DNA of 64,000 nucleotides from a bacterium UBP6_UBA1177 (GTDB lineage: Bacteria; UBP6; UBA1177), in contig DBYV01000042.1 in the NCBI GenBank assembly GCA_002310995.1, positions 1-64,000 of the forward strand, in the 5' to 3' direction. Positions 25,257 through 33,279 of the stretch are shown here, one piece after another; positions within the stretch are counted from its first letter, which is position 1; the number at the start of each line of letters is the position of its first letter. The position numbers and the translations under genes are program-made. The notes beneath the pieces were generated by a model. That model searched no databases, was not told the DNA's origin, and saw nothing but the letters and a program-made list of their open reading frames with translations.

Positions 25257-26003
25257 TTATTTCTTTTCTTCTGTCTTGGGAGCTTTTTCAAAAGAGAGAA
25301 GTTCTACTTCGAAAATAAGTGTTGAGTTGGGGGCGATTGTTTCGCCTGCGCCGTTTTCGCCGTAAGCAAGTTCCGACGGAATAAAGAATTTGTATTTAGC
25401 GCCTTTCTTCATAAGCTGAACGCCTTCTGTCCAGCCTTTTATAACTCTGTTAAGCGGGAATTTTGCAGGTTCGCCTCTTTTGTAGGAACTGTCGAATTCG
25501 GTTCCGTCGAGAAGTGTACCTCTGTAGTGGACTTCAACAGTGTCTTCAGCAGCAGGGCTTTCGCCTTCGCCTTCTTTTTCAACGATATACTGCAAGCCCG
25601 ATTCAGTTGTTTTTACACCTTCTTTCGTCTTGTTTTCAGCAAGAAATTTTTCACCGGCTTCTTTGTTTGCAGCACCTTTTTTAGCTCTTTCTTCCATCAT
25701 TTTTGTAATCATTTCGGTCTGGAATTCCTGAAGAGCATTGCCGATTTCCTCTTCAGTCATTTTGGACTCTGTACCTGTGAAAGCAGATTTGAAGCCTTCA
25801 ACAAAAGCTTGGACATCAAACTCAAAATTCTGTCTTTTCAAATTTCTGCCGACATCGCTTCCGAGAGCATAGCCATATTTAACATTTTTGTCGGAATCGA
25901 TTTTTTCTTTGGTTACTGTGTTTCCTTCAGCGTTGCCGCAGTTGCCGCATGCGCAGAAAAACATCGAAACAGCCATAACTAAGCAACAGATAACCTTTTT
26001 CAT
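25257..26003 (-). CDS. FKBP-type peptidyl-prolyl isomerase lipoprotein (Mip/FkpA-like)
   Basis: The 248-residue product has a lipoprotein signal ending FCAC (Cys19), a helical dimerisation segment with KYGYALGSDVGRNLKRQNFE (about residues 43-62), a charged stretch and a C-terminal FKBP domain. VEVHYRGTLLDGTEFDSS and FELNRVIKGW-like and IPSELAYGENGAG motifs are clear. Such proteins fold outer-membrane or periplasmic clients. AGGAGG precedes the ATG. Mip proteins in pathogens act as surface virulence factors; nothing here shows that role. Confidence 0.92.
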   Translation of the reverse strand: MKKVICCLVMAVSMFFCACGNCGNAEGNTVTKEKIDSDKNVKYGYALGSDVGRNLKRQNFEFDVQAFVEGFKSAFTGTESKMTEEEIGNALQEFQTEMITKMMEERAKKGAANKEAGEKFLAENKTKEGVKTTESGLQYIVEKEGEGESPAAEDTVEVHYRGTLLDGTEFDSSYKRGEPAKFPLNRVIKGWTEGVQLMKKGAKYKFFIPSELAYGENGAGETIAPNSTLIFEVELLSFEKAPKTEEKK

Positions 26004-26043
26004 TTTTCCTCCTAAAAAACAAGTTAAAAAAACAAAGCCGGAG

Positions 26044-26071
26044 ATATTATCAAAATCAGTTGCAAAAGCAA
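26044..26071 (-). promoter_or_regulatory. Promoter for the FKBP lipoprotein
   Basis: Minus strand TTGCTT (26066-26071), 16 nt, TAATAT (26044-26049), then CTCCGGCTTTGTTTTTTT. Confidence 0.65.
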
Positions 26072-26200
26072 TATTGTTTTTTGTGAGATTTTAACCGACT
26101 TTTTTATATTTTTTTTGAAAAATAAGTAATATCCTTCCTTGTTTTCGGGGAGCTTAATTGCTCTTTTTTGATAACTGTTTGATTTTTTTAGGAGAATTTT

Positions 26201-27664
26201 ATGGGCACTGAAAAGGTAAGAACAAGATTCGCTCCGAGTCCGACCGGATATATGCATGTCGGAAATCTCAGAACGGCTCTTTATGCTTGGCTTATTGCAA
26301 GAAAAAACCACGGAACTTTCGTTCTCAGAATTGAAGACACTGACCAGGAAAGAAAGATCGAAGGTGCTGTTGATCTGATTTACAGAACTTTGGAAGAAAC
26401 CGGTCTTGACCACGACGAAGGTCCAGATGTAGGCGGCGATTTCGGCCCTTACGTCCAGAGCGAGAGAATGGCTGCCGGAATTTATATGAAATATGCCGAG
26501 GAGCTGATAGAAAAAGGGTATGCCTACAGGTGTTTCTGCACGAAAGAGCGCCTTGACGACCTCAGAAAGCACTGCGAGGAGAATCACGAGCAGACAAAGT
26601 ACGACAGGCACTGCCTCAACCTTTCGAAAGAGGAGATCCAGAAAAATCTTGATGCCGGGATTCCTTATGTCATCAGACAGAAAATGCCCGATTCGGGAAC
26701 GACTTCATTCCACGATGAAGTTTACGGAGATATCGAAGTCGAAAATTCAACAATGGATGATTTAATCTTAATAAAATCAGATGGTTATCCCACTTACAAC
26801 TTTGCAAACGTTGTTGATGACCACCTTATGGGAATTACCCACGTCGTCCGCGGAAGCGAATATTTGATCTCGACCCCGAAATACAACCTGCTTTATGATG
26901 CTTTCGGCTGGGAAAAACCGCATTATGTTCATGTTTCGCCTGTTATGAGGGACGCTCAGCGTAAACTTTCAAAGCGTGACGGAGATGCAAGCTATGCCGA
27001 TTTCATTAACAAAGGCTGTCTTAAGGACGCGCTTCTGAATTATGTCGCGCTTCTCGGCTGGAACCCCGGAAACGACCGTGAAATCTTTACTCTGCCTGAG
27101 CTTATCGAGGCTTTTGACATCAGCGGAATAGGCAAATCACCGGCAATTTTTGACGAAGTGAAACTCCGCTGGCTCAACAGTGAATACATCCGCGCAATGT
27201 CTCAGGACGAGTTCTTAAAGCACGCGATGCCTTTCATCAAGCAGGCTGTAAAGCGCGAGGATGTCAACTTCGATGTTATTGCTGCAGGACTTCACAAGAG
27301 AACGGAATATTTCAGCGACGTCATCCCTCAGCTTGATTTTGTCGATAAACTACCTGAATATTCGGCCGATCTCTACATCAATAAAAAGATGAAGACTGAC
27401 AAGGAAAATTCACTCCAGGCGTTGCTTCTTCTCAAGCCGGAACTTGAAAAATTCGAAGACTGGGACCATGAGAAACTTTACTACAAAGTTGTCGATATCG
27501 CTGAAAAAGCAGGAATCAACAAAAAAGTTCTCCTATGGTCGATGCGTGTCGCACTCAGCGGCAAAGAGCTTACCCCGGGCGGCGGAAGCGACATCGCGGC
27601 GATAATCGGAAAAGAGGATTCGCTTAAGAGAATAGAGAAGGGAATCGAACTTCTTCAAAAATAG
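26201..27664 (+). CDS. gltX: Glutamyl-tRNA synthetase
   Basis: The 487-residue class I enzyme charges tRNA-Glu. The HIGH-type motif is in APSPTGYMHVGNLRTALY (about residues 9-26), followed by RIEDTDQERK, and KLSKRDGD replaces KMSKS (about 253). Length is that of bacterial GluRS; the discriminating GluRS/GlnRS position cannot be judged here, so non-discriminating charging is possible. AGGAG precedes the ATG. The leader contains GGAGC/GCTCT with a T-run that could be a weak attenuator. Confidence 0.96.
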   Translation: MGTEKVRTRFAPSPTGYMHVGNLRTALYAWLIARKNHGTFVLRIEDTDQERKIEGAVDLIYRTLEETGLDHDEGPDVGGDFGPYVQSERMAAGIYMKYAEELIEKGYAYRCFCTKERLDDLRKHCEENHEQTKYDRHCLNLSKEEIQKNLDAGIPYVIRQKMPDSGTTSFHDEVYGDIEVENSTMDDLILIKSDGYPTYNFANVVDDHLMGITHVVRGSEYLISTPKYNLLYDAFGWEKPHYVHVSPVMRDAQRKLSKRDGDASYADFINKGCLKDALLNYVALLGWNPGNDREIFTLPELIEAFDISGIGKSPAIFDEVKLRWLNSEYIRAMSQDEFLKHAMPFIKQAVKREDVNFDVIAAGLHKRTEYFSDVIPQLDFVDKLPEYSADLYINKKMKTDKENSLQALLLLKPELEKFEDWDHEKLYYKVVDIAEKAGINKKVLLWSMRVALSGKELTPGGGSDIAAIIGKEDSLKRIEKGIELLQK

Positions 27665-27705
27665 TTTTTTAAATCATAATCAAAACGTTTCTGTTTTGTA
27701 ATATC

Positions 27706-27734
27706 TTGATTTATATTTTTCTTATTTATATTTT
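27706..27734 (+). promoter_or_regulatory. Possible promoter for the XRE-S24 regulator
   Basis: TTGATT (27706-27711), 17 nt, TATTTT (27729-27734), then AGCGCAACGATAGCG. Weak -10 box in AT-rich DNA. Confidence 0.35.
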
Positions 27735-27799
27735 AGCGCAACGATAGCGTCGCTGTTGTTCAACTATTTATTTACATTGAGTTTTTAGGAGATTGTATA

Positions 27800-28363
27800 A
27801 TGAATTACGGCGACAAAATAAAAATCATGCGTGAAAAACTTAACATTACGCAAAAATCAATGGCAGAAAGTTTAGGAATTTCACAATCTTATCTTTGTGC
27901 TATCGAATCTGGAAAGATGCAGGCTAATGCAAAAGTCATCTTCGGGCTTGAAAGGATTTACGGTGTAAAAACTGAATGGCTGTCAGAAGGGGAAGAGAGT
28001 GTTTTTGGAAAAACGTCTTTATCTGTTGGTGAAAATAGAAGCCGCTACACTGCTTCTTTTATAGGCGAGATTGGTTCTTGGATCGGTGAAGACAAACTGT
28101 TTCTTTTTAAAGTGACTAACGACAATATGGAACCTTGTTTTATGAAAGGCGACGAAGTTCTGGTCGATGTCTCAGATGCTCATTTGAAAAATTACGGCGT
28201 ATATCTTTTCGAAATCGAATCAAAAAATGAACTCAAACGCTTTGTTGACGGAGATTTTGCCAAGCTGACCAACGACAAGCCGAGAAAGAAAAATAATGAC
28301 ATAATTATGAACAGCTCGATAAAATGTTTGGGAAGAGCCGTCTGGCTTATAAGAAAATTGTAA
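27800..28363 (+). CDS. XRE-family regulator with LexA/S24-like domain lacking the catalytic serine
   Basis: The 187-residue protein has an N-terminal helix-turn-helix (KIMREKLNITQKSMAESLGISQSYLCAIESGK) and a C-terminal S24/LexA-like fold (about residues 90-185). The usual serine in S-M-x-P is Asn here: NDNMEPCFMKGDEVLV. The general-base Lys region is ELKRF. Self-cleavage is therefore unlikely and the fold may only dimerise or sense a ligand. It lies between gltX and the znuCB operon. A repressor role is likely; targets are unknown. Confidence 0.8.
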   Translation: MNYGDKIKIMREKLNITQKSMAESLGISQSYLCAIESGKMQANAKVIFGLERIYGVKTEWLSEGEESVFGKTSLSVGENRSRYTASFIGEIGSWIGEDKLFLFKVTNDNMEPCFMKGDEVLVDVSDAHLKNYGVYLFEIESKNELKRFVDGDFAKLTNDKPRKKNNDIIMNSSIKCLGRAVWLIRKL

Positions 28364-28394
28364 AATCTTCTCTCGCATTTCATAAAAAATTGAG

Positions 28395-28400
28395 TATAGT
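28395..28400 (+). promoter_or_regulatory. -10 box of the znuCB promoter
   Basis: TATAGT (28395-28400) followed by GCGGCGGTTTTTG matches the downstream pattern of other promoters here. The -35 (TCGCAT, 28373-28378, 16 nt away) is poor, suggesting an activated or weak promoter. Confidence 0.4.
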
Positions 28401-28415
28401 GCGGCGGTTTTTGTT

Positions 28416-28506
28416 TCGATGCGCCGTTTTCCTGTCGAAATGTCGAAATATCGAGATTTCGAAATATCGATGGCGCGAATCGAATTTCGAGGCGGCGAAT
28501 CGATAA
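28416..28506. repeat. Dispersed TCGAAATATCGA-type repeats in the znuCB leader
   Basis: This stretch repeats TCGAAATGTCGAAATATCGA-like words. TCGAAAT-ATCGAG-ATTTCGA forms a perfect 7-bp hairpin, and further TCGAATTTCGA follows. Matching words occur in frame in tonB (53971-54055). It would lie in the 5' leader of znuCB. Confidence 0.75.
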
Positions 28507-28539
28507 TAACGAAGGCTGCGGAAAAAAAGAGAGGCAATT

Positions 28540-29280
28540 TTGGACAAACCTGAAGTCATAAATTTTGACAAAGTTTCGTTTTTTTACGGAAAGAACGAGA
28601 TTCTGCGCGATGTCACTTTTTCGGTTCACAAAGAGGATTTTTTTGCGATAATAGGTCCTAACGGCGGCGGAAAGACGACGATTCTCCGCCTTATGCTCGG
28701 TTTTATCAAGCCAACAAGCGGCAAAATCACAGTTTTTGGTGAGGAGCCGGGCAGGAATTTCAAGAAAATAGCCTCTGTTCCGCAGTTTTCCTCCCATGAC
28801 AGGCTTTTTCCAATAACGGTTGAAGAGGTTGTTCTTCAGGGTTTGATTAAATCGACTTCATTTCTTCCTTTTTACACTAAAAACGAAAAGGAAAAGGCGG
28901 CCGATGCGATGAAAAAGCTTGGGATTCTGGACCGCGCAGGAGCCCGTTTCGGCGATTTGTCGGGTGGTCTTAAACAGCGCACTCTGATTGCCAGGGCGAT
29001 TGTGAGCGATCCCGAGATCCTTCTTCTTGATGAGCCTGTCGCGAGTGTTGACAGTTCGGTCGAAAAGGATATTTACGAGATGCTTTTAGATATGAACAAA
29101 AAAATCACGATCGTCATGGTGTCGCACGATATTGGCTTTGTGTCGAGTTTCGTGAATAAAATCGGCTGTGTGAACAAGATTTTTGTCGAGCACCATTCGA
29201 AAGACGAGATGTGTTGCTTAGAGGAGCATCACGCATACAGCGGAAAAACAACGATGATTCATCATAAGTGCGGGATTTAA
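28540..29280 (+). CDS. znuC: Zinc/manganese ABC transporter ATPase
   Basis: The 246-residue ATPase has Walker A GPNGGGKTT (about 37-45), signature LSGGLKQR, Walker B EILLLDEP and H-loop VSHD. It is like ZnuC/MntB-type ATPases, and the permease gene follows directly. The C-terminus is rich in His and Cys (CVNKIFVEHH, CCLEEHHAY, IHHKCGI), extending the CVN-x-H tail usual in ZnuC, and may bind zinc. The start is TTG 28540 with GAGAGG upstream. No binding-protein gene is adjacent. Confidence 0.9.
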   Translation: MDKPEVINFDKVSFFYGKNEILRDVTFSVHKEDFFAIIGPNGGGKTTILRLMLGFIKPTSGKITVFGEEPGRNFKKIASVPQFSSHDRLFPITVEEVVLQGLIKSTSFLPFYTKNEKEKAADAMKKLGILDRAGARFGDLSGGLKQRTLIARAIVSDPEILLLDEPVASVDSSVEKDIYEMLLDMNKKITIVMVSHDIGFVSSFVNKIGCVNKIFVEHHSKDEMCCLEEHHAYSGKTTMIHHKCGI

Positions 29281-30093
29281 ATGGATTTTTTTAGTGCGCT
29301 TTCGACATATTCATTTTTGCAGAATGCAGTTATTGCGGCACTTTTTGCGGCACTATCCTGCGGAATTTCAGGCACTTTTGTCTATGTCAACAGAATAACT
29401 TTTATTGCCGGAGGCATAGCTCACGCAGTTCTCGGAGGAGTAGGGGCGGCGGTTTATTTCGGCATTTCGCCATTTGCCGGAGCTGTTTTCACGGCGCTTC
29501 TTTTCGCTCTTCTGCTAGGAATTGTCAGGCTTAAAGCTTCCCAGCATGAGGACACGGTCATTGGCGCGATGTGGGCCTGCGGAATGTCGGCCGGAATAAT
29601 TTTTATGTATCTGACTCCTGGATATGCCGTAAATCTCAACAACTATCTTTTCGGTAACATCCTCCTTGTTTCGAAAGGGGACATCACGGCGCTTTCGGTG
29701 CTTGCGGTGCTTGTAATTTTAATCAGCGCACTTTTTTTCAGGCAGTTCAAAGCTGTCAGTTTTGACGGCGAAAACGCAACTCTGCACGGCGTGAAATCGG
29801 AACTGATTTATATTCTCATGCTTTCGGTTATAGCGCTCACTGTCGTCGTTCTGATGAAAGTCGTCGGACTGATTCTGGTAATCGCATTCATGAGTCTTCC
29901 TGCCGCAACTGCCGCTATTTTTCAGAGAAAAGTCGGCGGAATAATTATTCTTTCCATAATTCTGAGTTTCATTTTCAGCATTAGCGGGCTCTTTGTTTCG
30001 TACACTTGGAATCTGCCAACAGGAGCGGTTATCACTCTTATTTCCGGCGCGGTTTACGCTGTCGCGCTGCTTTGTTCAAAATTATCCCGTTAG
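29281..30093 (+). CDS. znuB: Zinc/manganese ABC transporter permease
   Basis: The 270-residue ABC-3 permease has about eight hydrophobic segments and family motifs RITFIAGGIAHAVLGGVGAAVYF and LMKVVGLILVIAFMSLPAATAA. It begins immediately after the znuC stop. With ZnuC it would import Zn2+ or Mn2+. The metal cannot be told from sequence. The 47-nt gap to the convergent yigZ holds two small hairpins without T-runs. Confidence 0.92.
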   Translation: MDFFSALSTYSFLQNAVIAALFAALSCGISGTFVYVNRITFIAGGIAHAVLGGVGAAVYFGISPFAGAVFTALLFALLLGIVRLKASQHEDTVIGAMWACGMSAGIIFMYLTPGYAVNLNNYLFGNILLVSKGDITALSVLAVLVILISALFFRQFKAVSFDGENATLHGVKSELIYILMLSVIALTVVVLMKVVGLILVIAFMSLPAATAAIFQRKVGGIIILSIILSFIFSISGLFVSYTWNLPTGAVITLISGAVYAVALLCSKLSR

Positions 30094-30140
30094 GCGTCCC
30101 TGAAGTAGGGAAGCTGGCTCTCGAAGAGAGGCTGAAGGGT

Positions 30141-30761
30141 CTAACCTACGATTACAGGTTTGATTTTTCCGCCTGTTTTTTCAATCATTTCAGCGATGAA
30201 TTTATCGACTGAAGCAATCGGGATTCTGACAGTGAGTGTACTTCCTGATTCTGTGTAAGTTGTTGATTTTATTTCTAAACCTTCAAATCTGCCGATATAG
30301 CTCATTGCGATTCCTGTGAAATCGAAAGGGACTTCGACGGAAAGTTCCTTTTTGATGATTACGGTTTCGATTTTTGCAGAATCTAGAGCAATTCTCGCTG
30401 ATGCGCCGTAAGTTCTTGTCAAACCCCCTGTTCCTAGTTTGATTCCGCCGTAATAACGGACACTTGTAACCAAAACATTGAAAAGTTCTTTCCGCAGAAT
30501 TTCGTTGTATATCGGTAGTCCTGCCGTGCCGGAAGGTTCGCCGTCGTCACTGTAACGGAAAGTTGCGATTTCTCCTTCACCTAAAAGATAGGCAAAGCAG
30601 ATGTGCGTGCAGTCGTAATGCTCTTTCCAGAGTTTTTTCACGTTTTCCTCGGCTTCCTCTTTTGTCAAAACAGGAAAGCACTGAGAAATAAAACGGCTGT
30701 TTTTCTCTTTTATTTCAATTGGTTGTGTCGGATCAAAGAGAGTTTTGTACTGTTCTATCAT
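30141..30761 (-). CDS. yigZ: YigZ/IMPACT family protein (UPF0029)
   Basis: The 206-residue protein has the N-terminal UPF0029 signature: RYSDDGEPSGTAGLPI (about residues 69-84) then VTSVRYYGGIKLGTGGLTRTY (about 98-118). A short C-terminal EF-G-like domain follows. Bacterial YigZ resembles IMPACT translation regulators; its exact role is unsettled. It overlaps lgt by 29 nt and is last in an operon with lspA and lgt. Confidence 0.92.
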   Translation of the reverse strand: MIEQYKTLFDPTQPIEIKEKNSRFISQCFPVLTKEEAEENVKKLWKEHYDCTHICFAYLLGEGEIATFRYSDDGEPSGTAGLPIYNEILRKELFNVLVTSVRYYGGIKLGTGGLTRTYGASARIALDSAKIETVIIKKELSVEVPFDFTGIAMSYIGRFEGLEIKSTTYTESGSTLTVRIPIASVDKFIAEMIEKTGGKIKPVIVG

Positions 30762-31581
30762 TGTTCTTTTTTTCTTTCAAAGTCTCTTCTGACGGGAGGA
30801 TCAGGATGCACATTCCGATCGTAAAAGTGATGATCGCGACGAGTTGCGAAGTTGAAAGCATGTTGTTGAAGAAAAGTCCGCGGTCATCGGCTCTGAAAAA
30901 TTCGATTATGAAGCGGAAGGTGCCGTACATTGTGAGCCAGAGCCCAAGAAGTTCTCCGTCCTTTTTTTTGTGTTTGCGGAAGTAGAACCAGAGAACAAGG
31001 AAAATTGATGAGGTTACGAAAGTCGAGACTAACTGCGTCGGAAGGACGGGAAGAGGAAGATCTTTCAAATTCAGCAGAATGTCTCTTGCGAACTGGTTTT
31101 TTGCACTGAGGCCGTATCTCAGGAATGTTTCTGCAAAAGGAGAGGCTGAAATTTCGCCGAAGCAGCAGCCGTTGAGATAGCATGCGAAACGTCCGACTCC
31201 GAGCCCGAAAGCAAGCCCCAGAATGTAGCAGTCAAGATATTTCATAAGAGGCGCTTTGTGTTTTGTGAACCACCATACTGCGGTTGGAAGACCGAAAATT
31301 ACAGTGCCGTAAAAAGCTAAGCCGCCTTTCCAAAAAGCGAAAATCGCAAGCGGTTTCTGAACATAAATATCAAGAAATCCGTCAAAAACGACGTGCATTG
31401 CCCTTGCACCGACATAACCCATTGTCGTAGTGATTACAGCACCTTTGAGTGCCATTTTTATATCAAGTTTATTGCGTCTGATCTCCCACCATGTGAGAAT
31501 ATTGCCGACGATGACGCAGAAAATGACGACAGCATAAAATGATGAAAAGGAAAAATCACCGATTGATATGGTCGGATGCAT
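30733..31581 (-). CDS. lgt: Prolipoprotein diacylglyceryl transferase
   Basis: The 282-residue, multi-pass membrane enzyme attaches diacylglycerol from phosphatidylglycerol to the lipobox cysteine. The signature GLGVGRFACYLNGCCFG (about residues 128-144) contains the essential Arg and Gly residues, and YGTFRFIIEFFRADDRG near the C-terminus is the second conserved block. Start and lspA stop share one base (TAATG), so they are coupled. The window's many lipoproteins are its substrates. Confidence 0.95.
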   Translation of the reverse strand: MHPTISIGDFSFSSFYAVVIFCVIVGNILTWWEIRRNKLDIKMALKGAVITTTMGYVGARAMHVVFDGFLDIYVQKPLAIFAFWKGGLAFYGTVIFGLPTAVWWFTKHKAPLMKYLDCYILGLAFGLGVGRFACYLNGCCFGEISASPFAETFLRYGLSAKNQFARDILLNLKDLPLPVLPTQLVSTFVTSSIFLVLWFYFRKHKKKDGELLGLWLTMYGTFRFIIEFFRADDRGLFFNNMLSTSQLVAIITFTIGMCILILPSEETLKEKKNNDRTVQNSL

Positions 31582-32105
31582 TATTTTGCCTCTTTTTTGG
31601 CTTTCTGACGCTTCGGCTGGAGAAAAAGAAGTTCAAATGCGAGAAGGAAAATGGCTACAACAATTGCGACATCGGCAATGTTGAAAGTAGGCCAGTGATA
31701 AATTTCTCCTGCGTGCCAGTCGATGAAGTCGATTACAGCGAAACCTCTGAAAAAGCGGTCATAAAGGTTGCCGAACGCTCCGGCGATGATGAGCCCGTAG
31801 ATGATTTTCATGAATTTAGTTTCGGCGAAAGCAAGCAGAAGATAAAGCACAAGAAGTGTGACAAGTGTAGAAAAACCTAAGAAAATCAGCTGTCTTACCG
31901 AATCTGGAAAATTCGCGCCGAGTCCCCACAAAGCCCCTTTGTTCTCAACATAGATGAAATTCCACCAGCTCTCGAAAACGACGATTCCTTCTTTTCCTTT
32001 AAGCGTCAGAGCCCAGTTTTTGGTGAAAAAATCAATGAGAAAGACGGGAAGTGTGACTGTCAGGAGATATATCGAATTTTTCCAGTTTATTTTCGCCAGT
32101 TTCAT
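31581..32105 (-). CDS. lspA: Lipoprotein signal peptidase II
   Basis: The product is about 174 residues with four membrane segments. Catalytic aspartates are visible in GNLYDRFFRGFAVIDFIDW (NxxDR...DFID). It cleaves lipoprotein signal peptides after Lgt action. ATG 32105 has GGAGA at a normal distance; a TTG at 32123 does not. It begins 22 nt after the stop of the upstream DT-repeat lipoprotein, so the lipoprotein and its processing enzymes may share a transcript. Confidence 0.95.
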   Translation of the reverse strand: MKLAKINWKNSIYLLTVTLPVFLIDFFTKNWALTLKGKEGIVVFESWWNFIYVENKGALWGLGANFPDSVRQLIFLGFSTLVTLLVLYLLLAFAETKFMKIIYGLIIAGAFGNLYDRFFRGFAVIDFIDWHAGEIYHWPTFNIADVAIVVAIFLLAFELLFLQPKRQKAKKEAK

Positions 32106-32126
32106 AAATTTCTCCGACGTCAAAGT

Positions 32127-33191
32127 TTACTGAACCGGGCATGCGGTGAAACCAGAACCCAGCTGGCTTGTGATGTTGCCGCCGTATATCGGAGCATTTT
32201 CTGTGCTGTAGAGTTCAAGCTGAGAACCTGTGATAACGATTTTGCCGTCAGCTCCTGCAGCAGTATTCATCGTGTTTACGGTCAAAGTACCGACACCGAA
32301 AGCGTGGTAGCAGTCAACAGAATTGCCGTTAAGATCAACAACAAAAAGCTGAGCTGCATCTGTCGATTCTAAACCTACTGTAATTTCGCCGACAGCAGCA
32401 GCATTAACATTGATTACAAGGATAACAGCCGGATTCAAAGCTGTCTGACCATTGTTTGCAAAAGGAGTCTGGAAAATCTGAACCGCATAGTCCTGAAGTG
32501 CTGCATAGTAGTAAGCACCCTGAGCATCAGCCGGCTGGAGATTGCCGTTGGTTCCGAAAGTACCGGTTGCGAAATAGGACATGTTTACCATGTCCTGGGT
32601 AAGCTGATTTCCATTGGTAATAATATAGTTAACGTTGACATTTATATCAGCATGACCGTACGGAGCCGGATAATCCTGGTTGCCTTCTTTACCTTCTTGT
32701 GAAATGCCGCATTTTGCCGATTCGGTCGGGCAGTTTTCAACGGAGCACTGTTGAGTCTGATTATTTGAGCAAGCTCCTGAGAAGCAGGCAGCCCATGCGT
32801 CATACTCAGCCTGAGCAGCTGCAGGAGCATTGGTATAACAAGCCTGAGCACATGTCTGATCGTTCTCTGCGCAGCCAAATATGCACATAAAAATGTCTTT
32901 GCAGCCTGCGCTTGTGTCGCTATCACCGGTATCCGTGTCGGAAGTGTCCGATGTGTCTGAGGTATCTGAAGTGTCAGCCGTATCAGCTGTGTCCGATGTG
33001 TCTGAGGTATCAGCCGTATCAGTTGTGTCCGACGTGTCTGTGGTATCAGCCGTATCAGTCGTATCAGTTGTGTCACCCGTATCGCCGGTATCAATGTTAT
33101 CGACGGCAGGTGTGAATTTAAGATTGTTGTCGCACGCAACAAACATGAAAAACGCTGCAAAAACAACAAAAAGCATAGATAATTTTTTCAT
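32127..33191 (-). CDS. DT-repeat lipoprotein with Cys-rich segment and shared C-terminal domain
   Basis: The product is about 354 residues. The signal MKKLSMLFVVFAAFFMFVAC gives lipidated Cys20, then DNNLKF. A low-complexity (T/S/A/G)DT linker follows (about 30-95), then a Cys-rich block (CKDIFMCIFGC to NCPTESAKCG). The C-terminal 170 residues contain FATGTFG, NPAVILVIN, LFVVDLNGN and HAFGVGTLTV and match the next gene's middle domain. I know no name for this domain. It should be an outer-membrane surface lipoprotein. Lipoprotein gene, lspA, lgt and yigZ run in series. Confidence 0.8.
   Translation of the reverse strand: MKKLSMLFVVFAAFFMFVACDNNLKFTPAVDNIDTGDTGDTTDTTDTADTTDTSDTTDTADTSDTSDTADTADTSDTSDTSDTSDTDTGDSDTSAGCKDIFMCIFGCAENDQTCAQACYTNAPAAAQAEYDAWAACFSGACSNNQTQQCSVENCPTESAKCGISQEGKEGNQDYPAPYGHADINVNVNYIITNGNQLTQDMVNMSYFATGTFGTNGNLQPADAQGAYYYAALQDYAVQIFQTPFANNGQTALNPAVILVINVNAAAVGEITVGLESTDAAQLFVVDLNGNSVDCYHAFGVGTLTVNTMNTAAGADGKIVITGSQLELYSTENAPIYGGNITSQLGSGFTACPVQ
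32916..33103 (-). repeat. Coding low-complexity (T/S/A/G)DT repeat array, lipoprotein 1
   Basis: Nine-base-multiple repeats of the GTGTC/GGTATC type encode repeated Asp-Thr triplets. Codons are varied (gac/gat, aca/act), so the array has diverged and is not a recent perfect expansion, but length change by slippage stays possible. Confidence 0.85.
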
Positions 33192-33231
33192 TTTTTTCTC
33201 CTTTAAAAAAAACAGCAAATTTTAACGGCAA

Positions 33232-33259
33232 ATTTTAAGGATTTTTGAGGAAAAGACAA
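33232..33259 (-). promoter_or_regulatory. Promoter for the DT-repeat lipoprotein-lspA-lgt operon
   Basis: Minus strand TTGTCT (33254-33259), 16 nt, TAAAAT (33232-33237), then TTGCCGTTAAAATTTGCTG and a T-run before the AGGAG. Confidence 0.65.
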
Positions 33260-33279
33260 GAACTAATTTTTTTTAATTA

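Noticed and set aside
30094..30140. Two small hairpins (TCCCT/AGGGA and CTCTC/GAGAG) between znuB and yigZ
   Set aside because: No T-run on either strand and short stems, so not called a terminator; no RNA gene recognised.
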